From: Cristatella mucedo
Taxonomy: Eukaryota; Bryozoa; Phylactolaemata; Cristatellidae
Assembly: GCA_009760855.2 (NCBI GenBank)
Contig: WPIO01000218.1
Location: 188,001 to 242,689 of the forward strand
Reading direction: 5' to 3'
DNA length: 54,689 bases
The notes beneath the pieces are model-generated. The model was not told the origin of the DNA and did no database searches. It was given only the letters and a program-made list of their open reading frames with translations. Shown piece after piece: positions 11,700 to 21,707 of the stretch. Each line of letters opens with the position of its first letter. The first letter of the stretch is position 1. The translations under genes and the position numbers were made by a program.

Positions 11700-12095
11700 G
11701 GTATAATAATGAACGCCTTCGCCAGCCCCTTCGCCAGCGCCTTCGCCAGCGCCTGCACCTGCGCCTTCGCCAGCACCTTCGCCTTCGCCTGCGCCTGCAC
11801 CGGCGCCTGCCCCTGCGCCTGCCCCTGCGCCTGCGCCTGCACCTGCACCGGCGCCTGCCCCTGCACGTGCGCCTGCACGTGCTCCTGCGCCTGCGCCTGC
11901 ACGTGCTCCTGCGCCTGCGCCTCCACGTGCGCCTGCACTCTTCTTGGCCGCTTCCGTTAGAGTACTCCCAGGAGCCGAAGCTGTAATAATAATCACTATT
12001 AATAGCCATCATAATCTGGCTGCTGTAGCAAGGCATCATTTTAGTACTTGCTTATCAAAAGTCACAGCTGGCTACTCAACCTGCTGCTGGTGAAA
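11700..12095 (-). repeat. Repeat R3, copy 1, with expanded GC-rich hexamer-like minisatellite
   Basis: Positions 11710-11945 are runs of GCCTGC, GCCCCT and GCCTTC units, coding long Ala-Gly or Gln-Ala strings in several frames on the minus strand. The flank 11970-12095 (CATAATCTGGCTGCT, GTGC/TTGCTTATCAAA) matches 16560-16665, where the GC part is short and not expanded. So this is a dispersed repeat whose internal Pro/Ala/Gly-rich stretch has grown by slippage. A real protein is not supported. Confidence 0.6.
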
Positions 12096-12169
12096 GTTTC
12101 AATAGTCAAAAATGGCACACAATGATCCTGGTAGGCTTAAAAAAAAGTTTACAATATATAGAATGGATA

Positions 12170-12365
12170 GAATATGCATCTCCATCTGTAAGTCCATGAA
12201 GAAATAAAAACTACACACCCGTTACACTGGACGGTTTTCTATAGAGCTCTCAATGCCAAATCCACTTTCAGTAATACATCCGGTAGTCAAATTTCTTCAT
12301 ATAAGGAAACAAAAAGAAAGCACGGAGAGTAGCTAAGGCATGAGAGCTGTTAGTAGGGCCATCAT
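12170..12365 (-). mobile_element. LINE-A 3' end, heavily diverged
   Basis: The plus strand reads ATCTCCATCTGTAAGTCCAT, then GGAAACAAAAAGAAAGC, the reverse complement of the LINE-A end. It is recognisable only in patches. Confidence 0.5.
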
Positions 12366-12469
12366 CGTGTGCTCGGATTTGTAAACGATTTAACTAAGCT
12401 AGTTGGGTTAGTTTTTCGATCGTCAAAAGTACGATGGCAAATTAAAATAATAATACATCGGATTTAGCA

Positions 12470-12865
12470 ACCTCGGAGTGCTCGTTCTCTCTTTCTAGGC
12501 ACTTTACATTTGCATCAGCTTTTAGCCCTCTCGGCAAGATCATGTCGCACGATTTGATTGCCTGCATTCAAGTGAAACAGCTAGGGCCAAGAGCCGTTCG
12601 GCAGGTCTGCTGTGAAACTACTGAAGCAAAAGTACCAGTAGCCTCTCAAATGCTGTGCTGAGCATGGTGCCGATGTGCCATCACGGCTGACCAAGTAAAG
12701 TCTCCTACTTTCACCTACAAATTATTCAAGAATTCCGGCTTGCTAAGACAAGGATACTACATCTAAATAGGTCCGTGCATTTGCGAATTGCCATCTCTCT
12801 TTGTAGAGCACACTGTTTACTGGTCTAGCTGTCCTTGCAATCAGGCCCTTGATTTTGATAAACTT
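12470..12865. mobile_element. Small LINE fragments
   Basis: A minus-strand LINE hairpin remnant lies at 12480-12520 (CTCTCTTTCTAGGCACTTTA). A plus-strand LINE-B fragment lies at about 12720-12860 (GACAAGGATAC, GTCCGTGCATTTGCGA, CTTGCAATCAGG). Both are short and degraded. Confidence 0.5.
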
Positions 12866-13062
12866 CTACCACTATTATGAGGGGAATATGAGCAACTGCA
12901 TGCAAAAAGCTGTCTCGAGACACTACTAGGTGTACATAATCACGATATATAGTGAAGCTTGGTAGCAGAGCTTGAAATGTGACTGCCTAAGTGGACACCT
13001 GCCTTTTATGGGGGAGTCAGCTGCAGAACATGGCCATATAAGGCTACAAGCTCGACTCATTT

Positions 13063-13240
13063 GGGTATTCCCCTTGCTGGCAAACTAAGGGTGATGAATG
13101 AGGAAGGAAATTCCCTTCACTAAAGGTGCCTGAGGAGTCGGGTATTCCCCTTGCTGGCAAACAAAGGGTGATGAAAGAGAAGGGAAATTCCCTTCACTAA
13201 AGCTGCCTGCACTGCTAGGAGCAGCTAATATGCAGTACTA
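13063..13240 (+). repeat. Repeat R4: tandem duplicate, also at 16945-17060
   Basis: The unit GGGTATTCCCCTTGCTGGCA...AATTCCCTTCACTAAAG occurs twice in tandem (about 13061-13122 and 13140-13202), followed by CTGCCTGCACTGCTAGGAGC. A single related copy lies at 16949-17048, just upstream of the S2 SINE that borders the Polinton. The unit contains a short inverted pair (GGGAATTTCCTT-type), which may mark a small foldback element. Confidence 0.6.
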
Positions 13241-13244
13241 AGTG

Positions 13245-13700
13245 AGAACTCGTTTGGCCAATTATGTAGTTTTTCTACCGTCTACTAATGTAACTGTTGA
13301 GATCGTGACGTAAGAGTGCAGGCTAGCAGGCTATAACCGAGTCGAGCCTCAATCTAGTCGTCTGCTGTTTCTAGGCTGCAGTGCCCCTCTTGACCTAGGC
13401 TAGATACTTGAAGGCCGGTGTTCAAGCTACTATGTGCTAGCACCAACTCTAGCCAGTCGGAGCTCAGCTCTCTTGAGCCTCTGACGACAGAAGGTTCGGG
13501 TTACCACTAACGGTTGCCCTTGTGTTGAGTGCTCTTGTGTTCGAGTGCTCAGAGTGGTTTCATCTTTTGCTAGATGCATATACTCACACTTCACAATAGT
13601 TAGTAGCAGTAGATGGTAATCGAGACAGGCACAGGTGCTTCACCGTTCCTTCCTGCAGCTAACCAGTACTGAGCACTAAACAACTTTTTAATGAATGGGA
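13245..13700. other. No supported feature
   Basis: No repeat match, hairpin or motif-bearing frame recognised. Confidence 0.45.
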
Positions 13701-14065
13701 ATGTATCTCCATTTGTAACTCCACAAAAGCACAGAGACTATGTAGATATTGTGCAGGAGTGCTCTATATAGCTCACTCACAGCTAAAGCAGCTTTCGGTA
13801 TGCATTCGGTAGCCAAGACATTTCATCTCATGTAACAAAAAGAAAGTGGGAACCATAGCAAAGTCAGGAAAGCAGTATAGGTTGTTAGTAGCACGAAAGT
13901 AGTACCTCAGAAAGGCTCGAAAGAGTGTGCCATAGTCGGAAGCAGGAAAGTAGTTGTTGCATTAGAATCATGGAAGCAAGTTCCACAGTTGAGGACCTGC
14001 AGAGCTAAAGCTTCTATCACTAGCAGTCCCTCGGGTAGGAATGAAACAGCTAATTTATTGTCCTT
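13700..14065 (-). mobile_element. LINE-A 3' end
   Basis: The plus strand carries the reverse complement of the LINE-A terminus: CTCCATTTGTAACTCCACAA, AGCTTTCGGTATGCATTCGG, AAGTTCCACAG...GAGGACCTGCAGAGCTAAAG. This matches the antisense copy at 35.8-36.2 kb. Confidence 0.8.
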
Positions 14066-14069
14066 CCAG

Positions 14070-14555
14070 GAGCTGCGATTTACCTAAGTTGTCTAAGGTG
14101 GTCATGAAGCACAAAGAACCGCCTAAAGAAGGACTATGAATTGACTTCTGTAATTGAACATCACATACCTACCAGTGGCCATGTTCACCGTATACTTGGA
14201 TTTGCACTGATCTCAATTAGCAATATTGGATAAAATCAACCAAGCCATGAGATCCCAGGCTAAACTCCTAAGTAGTTTGATGGTTTGGGTATATGGCTCT
14301 GCACAATGACGACACGAAAAAGACTTAAGTTGCAATACAACTGCTGCTACACGGTCCTAATCAAGACTATTTACTTGTACTGATGTTTCGTGCATGACAT
14401 ACACTGACCGAAGGCAGGACGTTAGGCTCAGATGCTTAAGCATGCATAGCAAAATGGCAGTAACTGAGTCAAGCTGGGAGCAAAGTAGGCATTCGGCTGC
14501 CTGGGTATTTGCAAGTTGAGAAACTTACCCTCAATTCCAGAAATGCATACAGTAA
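14070..14555. other. No clear feature
   Basis: Possibly further decayed LINE sequence between two LINE fragments, but I see no secure match. Confidence 0.4.
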
Positions 14556-14559
14556 TCAC

Positions 14560-15390
14560 ATAAGCTCCACAATCAAGTCGGCCTTTCCACATCAGCTCCA
14601 TTATCAAGTCTGCCTACTCTCAGCTACATAACATTGCTAAAATTCAGGCTTGTTTAGATAAGAATACCATGTCTAAGTTGGTCCATGCATTTGACATCCC
14701 GTTTTGACTTCTCTAACTCACTGCTTGCCGGCCTACCGGCATGTGCAATCAGGCGATTACAGCAGTTGCAAAACTCGGCTGCTAGGCTTGTCTGCCGTCA
14801 GCATCACAGTTGCCACATCACACCACTTCTTGCCGACCTGCACCGGCTACCAGTCAAACAATGGATTGACTTCAAGGTTTCGTCGCTCCCTTTTAGGTCA
14901 CTTCATTCTTTGGCTCAAGCCTATCTCTCAGATCTACTCCCCCACCAGGCCAAGCATCGTATCACCCACTTTTCGGACCCCAGCAGTCTACCGATACCTC
15001 GCTCAAACCTCAAATCCTCTGGAGACCGTGCATGTAGTTTGTATGCTCCCAAAGCCTGGAACTCCCGACTTGCGTCAGAACATGTCCTGATTTGACCACA
15101 TTTAAAAACAACTTCAAAACACACCTATTTAGACAGCATTTAGTGGGTCCCTGTGATTCGTCGTTCAAGTGCTTATGGGTGCTGACACTGTGCATGCAGC
15201 CACTAACCACATTTGCATGCTGACCCTGTGCATGTCACCCCTAAACATGTTAGCCATGTCGTTTATCAAGCATGATATAACTCACCATTCAAGTGCATTT
15301 CCCTTTGAGGCAAATGTAAAGCACCTAGGAAGAGATTCAGTTCTCTGAGGGTGCTTTATCAAGTGCATTATTACTAATATTATTATTATG
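14560..15390 (+). mobile_element. LINE-B 3' end, 5'-truncated copy
   Basis: It begins near TCAAGTCGGCC...ACATCAGC, codes the ORF2 C-terminal domain (frame 14685-15095: LLADLHRLPVKQWIDFKVSS, YAPKAWNS) with a frameshift near 15050. It continues through the 3' UTR (GCATTTAGTGGGTCCCTGTG) to the terminal hairpin at ~15318-15360 and (ATT)n. This is a good reference for the family end. Confidence 0.85.
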
Positions 15391-15394
15391 AACG

Positions 15395-16395
15395 GTCAAG
15401 CAGATTCTCGATTTTAGTCAAGTCAAAATGTCGAAGCAAATAATTCAAGAGTCTCAACAAGAGTCATGTAATCTATTATTACGGACGTCATACAGGTTGA
15501 GTTGTGGCTATGCATGCAAACCAAGATACAGGCAAGGATATGATTCACGAACTGATCGACCATTACCTAAATTAGGTTACTTACACACCTGAGCTACAAC
15601 AATCACGTTAAAGCTTTCAAGTAAGACACCGTTTTTAATTATTGAATCGGGAGACATTCAAGTTCCATAGCTAGCAAGCTTAGGCAAGGTTGCTATAGTA
15701 AACATGATACTGACGGTCGCCTATTTCAAAGACCAATTGCATGTAACATCCAATACATCATTGACCTGTATATTAAAAAGCAATATCGAAAAAAAAGGAA
15801 ACAAGACTAGTCCTAGAGGGCAAAGGGAAAGCATACTGCATCAGTTGGCCTTGAGTTAACCCGTCGAGGATGACAGGCCTTTGCTGTTAATGACCTTCTC
15901 AAGAAGACAACTCTTCCCTTTGTGTCCATATCAACTGAAAACTCGATCCCCAAAAGATTTAGATACAGCGACGGTGGCATTGATGCGACTGGATGGTGAC
16001 GAGTGGATCGATTGGGAGCCCACTTACGAGCAGCAAACGTGGAAAAATTAGGCTGGTGCATGGATGTGAAGCCGCGTGTAAGACAGACTAGCAGTCTTGA
16101 AATCGATTTTATGCTTTATAAAGAGCCAGTAAAACTAAAGCAGAATCGGACCAACGTTGCAGACTGGCTGTTGTCAGAAGTCCAGACAAGTCTGTGTTTT
16201 GAAATAGATGACGATTAACTACACAGATCTGGATTCCTAGCTAATTAGAACAGCAACAATTTACATTCGATATCGTCATAAAATAAGACCTGCTGCAGTG
16301 TAATTAGAGCTTCTGCTAGGGAAGTCGGTGACTAACTGCAATAGTGTCGACCAAAGTGCACAGCCACGACCAGATCTGCGTATCCTAGCAATTCG
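15395..16395. other. Unassigned; two overlapping short frames
   Basis: Open frames of 82 codons (minus, 15813-16061) and 71 codons (plus, 16003-16218) overlap. Neither shows a known motif or splice-site support, so I do not call a gene. Confidence 0.4.
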
Positions 16396-16399
16396 GTCA

Positions 16400-16680
16400 T
16401 ATGTCGACGGTCACGGTCAGATGTCAACGACCTACCTGCCACGTCTGCGGGTACTGGTGCTGCTTCCGGTGCCGCAGGATCAGGTGCCGAAGGAGCTGTA
16501 TTGTTAGCAGCTGTAGGCACTGTAGCTCCTCCTGCAGGCGCTCTTTGATCTACAATAATGAATATTCCGGCTGTCATAATCTGGCTGCTCTATCAAGCCG
16601 TCAGTTCAGTAGGTGCTTATCAAATATATCAGCTGGAAAATCAAACCGTTCAAGAAATACAATTGTATATGTCTTAACTT
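16400..16680 (-). repeat. Repeat R3, copy 2 (unexpanded)
   Basis: It matches the flank of 11.97-12.1 kb (CATAATCTGGCTGCT then GTGCTTATCAAA) and carries a shorter Ala/Pro-coding GC-rich part. On the minus strand it reads 81 codons (16332-16577) rich in Ala and Pro. Confidence 0.5.
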
Positions 16681-16716
16681 AGTCACTATTATCTAGATAG
16701 AATTTCAACCTGCACA

Positions 16717-16935
16717 TTGCATGTTGGCCAGGTCATAAGTCATTCAATAATCTCCTTCATTCACAATCATAAATTCACTGATCCCATGACTTGGTTTATC
16801 ATGGCTATTTTATTTGCAGCTCTCAGTTATAACCCTGTGGCCAAGCTCCTAGTTCATATCGCAGCTTATGCACTAAAAGTACGATACGTGATGCCGGCCA
16901 ATGTCTGGGCAAAAATTGACCATATAATGCAGTAA
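16717..16935 (+). CDS. Unrecognised short ORF with hydrophobic segments
   Basis: A 72-codon ATG frame with two hydrophobic stretches (around residues 26-38 and 43-53) and a C-terminal AKIDHIMQ. It is not linked to either Polinton by sequence or position and has no visible promoter. It may be a chance frame or an exon; I assign no function. Confidence 0.2.
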   Translation: MHVGQVISHSIISFIHNHKFTDPMTWFIMAILFAALSYNPVAKLLVHIAAYALKVRYVMPANVWAKIDHIMQ

Positions 16936-16944
16936 CCATTATTC

Positions 16945-17145
16945 AGTCGGGTATTCCTCTTGCTGGCAAACACACAGTTATATAATCAGGACTGAGGAGG
17001 GACATTCCCTCCATTAAAGCTGCCTGCACTGCTAGAAGCAGCTTAGATACAGTACCACATGTTAGGAGAGCCGTGATAGCACACTCGGTAAGGCTGTTGC
17101 TTTTCACGACTTTGGGGCCGAGGTCGTGACTTTGAATCCTGTGGT
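16945..17145 (+). mobile_element. R4 repeat followed by S2 SINE, copy 2
   Basis: GGGTATTCCTCTTGCTGGCA to GCTGCCTGCACTGCTAGAAG (16949-17043) is followed by a tRNA-like segment with an A-box-like CACACTCGGTAAGGCTG and a B-box-like GAGGTCGTGACTTTGAATCC. The left TIR of Polinton copy 1 starts directly after this SINE at about 17146, so the Polinton probably integrated into or beside it. Confidence 0.55.
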
Positions 17146-17269
17146 TTGATGATAGGAATAATACCTTTCCCGACATCGTCTAATTTTTCACCAACCTCGG
17201 TTCCACCATCGGTTGTCAAAAAATTACCCGATATCGCGAAAGGCAACATTCTATCATCACTAAATTCAA
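17146..17269 (+). repeat. Left terminal inverted repeat of Polinton copy 1
   Basis: It starts TTGATGATAGGAAT and ends CTATCATCACTAAATTCAA. It pairs with 33370-33492 in inverted orientation at roughly 90 percent identity by eye, including a long identical core around ACCTCGGTTCCACCATCGG. The repeat is itself an imperfect palindrome: GATGATAG at the outer edge faces CTATCATC at the inner edge, and the halves CCTTTCCCGA and CGCGAAAGG also face each other. Confidence 0.92.
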
Positions 17270-17271
17270 AA

Positions 17272-17690
17272 TCTTTTTTTAATATTACTGTATTCTAACT
17301 TTCCTAATTAGACTAATTTCAATAACATCAAAAGGACTAGGTGTTCTAAATCCCACGTAACTTAGTACAGTATAACTAAGATCGAATGTTATTACTTTTT
17401 TTATTACTTTCTTCAATGATAGCAAGATTTTTTAAAGAATTACTTAAAGTCAACATATAATCACCTTTGACGCCGTAATAAGGTATATTAAGTAAATTAG
17501 AAGGAAGAAAGTTTGGTGAATAGAATTTATGGAAGCAGTTAGTAATTAAATTATCATATTCTTCAGACAACTTTTCCACTGTAATAGATATTGTTGACGT
17601 AATAGTTCTATAAGGTATTCTAGTTGCATTATCGTCTTTTAGAACAAAGTATTTATTTTCAGCAGTTCTTCCATAAACATTTTAATAAGT
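17272..17690 (-). pseudogene. Remnant of left-arm minus-strand gene A (homologue of 46894-47598)
   Basis: The longest open piece is 17376-17579, containing HKFYSPNFLPSNL and YGVKGDYML. It matches HKFYSPNFF and YYGNDGDYML in copy 2, and further matching pieces flank it in other frames (VLKDDNATR upstream, DVIEISLI downstream). The start region is missing and the 3' end reaches the left TIR, so the gene is truncated and frameshifted. Function is unknown. Its place at the end of the fibre gene cluster suggests a virion surface or neck component (inference). Confidence 0.65.
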
Positions 17691-17752
17691 ATCATCATTA
17701 ATAATATTAGTATTATCATTATTTATTCTATTGATATCTCTTATGTTTAGTG

Positions 17753-18265
17753 TTATTTTGTGTATAGTGGCTTTTTTAAGTTAATGTCAGATAGTTTTGC
17801 TAAGGTTGCGTCAGTAGTGTTGTTAGATAAGTTAACAACACTTTTTGTTCCTATTTGTCCTTCTTCTATTAATGATTCATTATTAAAAAGTCTATTTGTT
17901 CTTATAAATGATGTATAAGCTCTTTTTCTTGTGTATGAACAATCAGTTGTGTTATTACCAATTAATCTATCTACGTCTAGAGTTCCATCTATTACTTGTC
18001 CTACTTCTTTTCCAACCTTTGTATCAAAATACTGCTTTGTAGATAAATCATTTTCATTTTCTGGATAACGCACATTTATATATTTTTTTGACTTAGCAGA
18101 TAAATCTCCTCTTACAATGTCGTCAGAGTCTTTTCGAATATAATTATTATCTGAAAAGGTTTTACTTACAGCGTTTAAGTCACTAATAGTAGAACCAACA
18201 TTTGCTATTCTATTTTTACCAAGATTTAGAGTTCCATTCATTTCTAGGAATCTTCTGCTAAGCAT
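17753..18265 (-). CDS. Fibre-like protein B with NGT/NLG...DAV-type repeat
   Basis: An intact 170-codon frame. The N-terminus carries LNLGKNRIANVGSTIS followed by DLNAVSKTFSDNNYI. This is a variant of the repeat MNxNxIxNLxxPVxxxDAxTKxYxD seen in its neighbours and typical of bacteriophage tail-fibre shafts. The start lies 2 bases after the stop of gene C, suggesting one transcript. The copy 2 homologue (47634-48177) is interrupted by a SINE. It is likely a virion attachment or fibre subunit; this is inferred from the repeat pattern only. Confidence 0.7.
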   Translation of the reverse strand: MLSRRFLEMNGTLNLGKNRIANVGSTISDLNAVSKTFSDNNYIRKDSDDIVRGDLSAKSKKYINVRYPENENDLSTKQYFDTKVGKEVGQVIDGTLDVDRLIGNNTTDCSYTRKRAYTSFIRTNRLFNNESLIEEGQIGTKSVVNLSNNTTDATLAKLSDINLKKPLYTK

Positions 18266-18267
18266 TT

Positions 18268-19139
18268 TTACGTTTTTGCTATATAAACAAAGATATTTAA
18301 TTCTTTATCAAATAAATTTGAGCCAGATATAAAAGTTGACGATTGAACAAGTTTTTTATTTTCGTCTAGCATATACCCACCGTATAACTGGTCTCCTAAT
18401 GGTATCAGCGTTGCTGGGAGAGGTTGTAATATTCCTTTTTTTCCAGTTGTATATTCATACAATGTTGTAACAACAAGTAAACCCCTGGGGATAGTAGTAT
18501 CAGTTAAAGTAGAGATCCATCGACCGTTAATTGTTTTCCGTATAATTCTGTTGTTAAAGACCCATCTACCGTTGCTCTAAAACGTATTACAGTAATATTT
18601 CCATCTGATACTTTATTTAGATATTTAAAGTTTACAACGTCGTTAGGATTAAAAGGTTCGTTTTTAAAGAAGATAGAGTCTCCATTCATATCTAAATTTC
18701 CATTAAGAGTTCCACCAGTTAGTTTAAGGAAGTTCGAGTCCATATAAGATTTATTTGGAATATCATTATCAGAAGTAGGAGGTGATGAAACAGACACATT
18801 TCCATTTACGGTTAGTGTTCCATTAATAGTTCCACCAGTCTTAGGTAGTTTACTGTCTGCATAGTCTTTAGTTGCAGCATCACTAGGATTTACAGGATTT
18901 GCTAGTTCTATTAACTTATAATTTTTCATATTGATATCTCCATCAGCCGTAGTTCCTCTTGATACTTTTGTAACGAAATTTGTATCTATATACTTTCTAT
19001 TTACAGCATCTCCAAGATCAACAGGATCACCTAAATCCTTTATCAAATTTCCATTCATACTTAAACTACCTGTAAGTACATCACCACTTTTTTTAATGTA
19101 ATTTGTTATACCAATTCCTCTTCTTTTAGGTCTGAACAT
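18268..19139 (-). pseudogene. Fibre-like protein C, frameshifted near 18490
   Basis: The frame 19139 to 18504 codes at least four shaft repeats with cores NLIKDLGDPVDLGDAVNRKY, LIELANPVNPSDAATKDYAD, NGTLTVNGN and PFNPNDVVNFKYL. The C-terminal part (18462 to 18268, another frame) codes DQLYGGYMLDENKKLVQSS and a TFISGSNLF motif. Copy 2 keeps the C-terminal region in one frame with the repeats (48177-48839), so the break here is a frameshift. The start ATG follows GTATAGAA, the element's promoter-like motif. Inferred role: trimeric attachment fibre with a C-terminal knob. Phage tail-fibre repeats are the best comparison; I cannot test the fold. Confidence 0.72.
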
Positions 19140-19141
19140 TT

Positions 19142-20007
19142 CTATACAATAGTAAAAAGAAAATCAATGTAAGTTATTCCACTTGCAACAGTAAACTTAT
19201 CGATAGCATATCTACACGTTCCATCTATATTAATTATTAAAACTAGAGTTCCACTAACCCCATATGTTGATTCACTTGTTAATTCTACACACGCATTTGT
19301 TTGATTAGTTGTGTACATAACTCCACTTACCATACTAAAATTAGATAATACTCCTGGAAAGAATGTTTTAAGATTAGTATTGTATGCAACAATATCTCCA
19401 GTAGTTGCAATAACAGATATATCTCCAGGCGTTAGTTGTTGCAGTTAAAATTTGTTTCCGTGCTTCCATTAGCTGTAATACTTAAACCAAGCATATCGAG
19501 ATAAAATACGGTTGGGTAAGTACCAGAACTTGCTCATAAATATCTAAATGATATTTGTTTATTATTATCTACATATTGTTTTGTTACTGTATCGGAGTCT
19601 TTTAAGTTAGTAATATTCTTATTTCTCATATTCATACTTGTAGTTGCTTTACCTTTAAACACCTGTGTCATATTTTTTAAGAGTCCATAGTTAATCACTT
19701 TATAAGGTCTTAAATCAATGTATACAGTTCCATCAGCAGAGTTTCCTGATATACCAAAAACATTCTTGCAATTCAACTGCGATGTAATGTTTGCATTAGT
19801 CTTTGGAAGAGATCCAGACATACTTGAAACAGTTGCTAAATCACCTATAACATTTGTAGCAACACTTCCTCCAAAGTTTGAACTAAAACCATAGCTCAAA
19901 TTTATTGCATCACCAGCATTAAGAGGGTATGCTAAGTCTGTTACTCTATTTCCGTTAGCGTTAAGATCACTGTAAAAAGAACCATAAATCTTTCTAACTT
20001 TTTCCAT
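19142..20007 (-). pseudogene. Fibre-like protein D, broken between 19334 and 19533
   Basis: The N-terminal frame (20007 to 19534) starts MEKVRKIYGSFYSDLNANGN and has the repeat core RVTDLAYPLNAGDAINLSYG, a conserved central block (INYGLLKNMTQVFKG) and a second repeat NKNITNLKDSDTVTKQYVD. The C-terminal piece (19333 to 19142) codes STYGVSGTLVLIINIDG. Both blocks have homologues in copy 2. The start is only 13 bases from the divergent gene E/F, so a shared bidirectional promoter is likely. Predicted fibre or fibre-base protein (inference). Confidence 0.7.
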
Positions 20008-20020
20008 TTACTTATAATAT
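20008..20020. promoter_or_regulatory. Bidirectional A/T-rich spacer between fibre operon and gene E/F
   Basis: Thirteen bases (TACTTATAATATA) separate two divergent ATGs; the same spacing and A/T motif recur in copy 2 at 50050-50059. It probably directs both transcripts with almost no 5' leader. Confidence 0.5.
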
Positions 20021-21122
20021 ATGAAGCATAAAAAAGGAAAAGGTGTTGATACTATAAAAGAAGGAGTAGATACAACTAAAAAAGTGGTTTCAGGTATTAC
20101 AACGGCAACGGAAGTGGGTTCGAAAGCAGTTATAAAAATAGTACCTAAAGTTGCTATGAAGCTGTCCTTACAAGCTTCAACCAAGATCGCAAAGATCGTT
20201 CCAAATGTTTTACAATCCTTTAAAGTTATTGGAACAGCTACAAAAGCACTTGGTGGATTCCTTTCAGAGATAACAGGAATATTAGATCTTGGTTTATTTA
20301 TAAAAGAAATCATAGATGATATTTCTTCTGGTAAATACGGTCAAGTCTTCTGGAAAACAATGTCAGATAAAAAAGAAGGTCTATCAAAGATGGTTGCGAG
20401 TTTAGAAGTTGGTTTCTATACTAATGAAATATTACGAGAAGCAGAGAAATCAATCAGCGATTGGTATTTAAATCCAAGTAACTTTTTATCTGATACTTTT
20501 GGAGAAGAAGTTTCTTGGGATGCAACTCAACTTGATCCGATAGCATGGAAGAAGAACTTTCTTGAAATGAGAGGAGGCTTTTTACCTGCTATTCCAGCCA
20601 TCATCGCTAGCATAGCAGGTGTAATAGGAACCGTTGGTTTAGCAGTTTTAATAACTGTAGCAGTTGCAGGATTGATAAAAAAAAATAGTAGATGAAACAA
20701 TGTATACTGCTAGAGCACCTAAAATGAATACTCATGAAGAGAAAATGAGTGCTTTGACACTCCAAAAAGAAAGATTAAATAATGCTATTGTAGACTTGAA
20801 AAACATAATAGAACTACCTGAAAAAGGTGTGGATATAGATCTAAGTGATAAAGTGCAGAATTCAGAAGTCAAAAACAGACTGACTTATCTTAATAAGGGA
20901 AGAGAGCTTGTGGAGAAAGGAGGTGTTAGTTATAGTGAAGATTTAAAAAGAGACGTAAAAAAAGTAGAAGCTTCTACTGTTGGTGGTCGTAAAACATGTG
21001 ACTATAAAGCTGAGAGTGCGATGCTATTGAGTAACCTTTTCGCACAAGGTAAGAGTCAACAAGAAATATGTAATGAAATGATTAAACTTAGAGAAGACCT
21101 AAAACAAAGATGTAAGAACTAA
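20021..21122 (+). pseudogene. Gene E/F: two-part structural-type protein with hydrophobic middle, frameshifted
   Basis: The first frame (20021-20695) has a basic N-terminus, an Ala/Val/Lys-rich helical region, and a strongly hydrophobic segment at about residues 194-222 (AGVIGTVGLAVLITVAVAGL). The second (20700-21122) is a charged, coiled-coil-like domain containing DLSDKVQNSEVKNRL. In copy 2 the hydrophobic segment and second domain lie in one frame (50611-51039), so this is one gene. The break is in an A-run at 20677-20685. Position next to the fibre cluster and the membrane-like segment suggest a virion-internal or membrane-active protein, but I do not recognise the family. Confidence 0.6.
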
Positions 21123-21676
21123 AACTCGCTGTAACGAACTATTTTATTATCTTCTTTTAAAGTATACGTAAAATTAAGTTTTGCAAATTGGAGATGTAAA
21201 CGTATGGCTTCCATATCCCTAGTAACAGCTGCTTCCTCTATATCATCAAATGAGCCAATATAATAAGAAACTTTATTTATTTTTACTCGTGACACCCATT
21301 TTTGTGAACGTTCATTCCAATTCACACCAATAAAGCCAGAAGTATTATTTTTTAGTTTTATTTTATTTCTTTGATTTTCACCACTAGTACCTTCACGTAA
21401 ATTATTAAAGGAATTATTTAATTTATCATTATCAATGTGATCAATCTCATTCAAGGGGAATTTATCAGTCACTATCAACCACGCCAATCTATGAGAGTAG
21501 TATGATTTTCCATCAATTCTTATTTGTCAATAACAATTTTTAGTTATCACTCCTGCTTCTTCTCCTTTAGAAATACGCCCACGATTTTCATTCCACACAA
21601 ACTTACCTGTAAAAGCATTGCAAGATTATAATTCATTGACACGTTCTTTAAAAGCAGCAACTTGATCTTTATCCAT
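21119..21676 (-). pseudogene. HNH-AP2 homing-type endonuclease
   Basis: The C-terminal open frame (21487 to 21119) shows the HNH signature EIDHIDNDKLNNSFNNLR, then ENQRN, followed by an AP2-type DNA-binding domain (SGFIGVNWNERSQKW, YYIGSFDDIEEAAVTRD). The likely start at 21676 (ATGGATAAAGATC) is separated from it by an in-frame TAA near 21630 and a TGA near 21525. Such HNH-AP2 proteins are selfish endonucleases of phages and large DNA viruses, nicking intron- or element-free sites. It runs tail-to-tail into gene F with a 4-base overlap. Copy 2 has a diverged homologue at the same place, so it entered before the two lineages split. Confidence 0.85.
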
Positions 21677-21707
21677 TATACAGAGTTGTATAAATGTTTA
21701 ATATAAT

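Noticed and set aside
11591-12039. Ala-Gly, Gln-Ala and Arg-rich proteins of 104-117 codons
   Set aside because: Three overlapping frames of one GC-rich minisatellite are all open, the sign of a repeat and not of a gene.
13061-13205. CRISPR-like or satellite array
   Set aside because: Only two tandem units plus one distant copy, no regular spacers, in an animal genome; it is a small dispersed repeat.
15813-16218. A host exon in the overlapping frames
   Set aside because: No recognisable motif, no clear splice sites, and two opposite frames compete.
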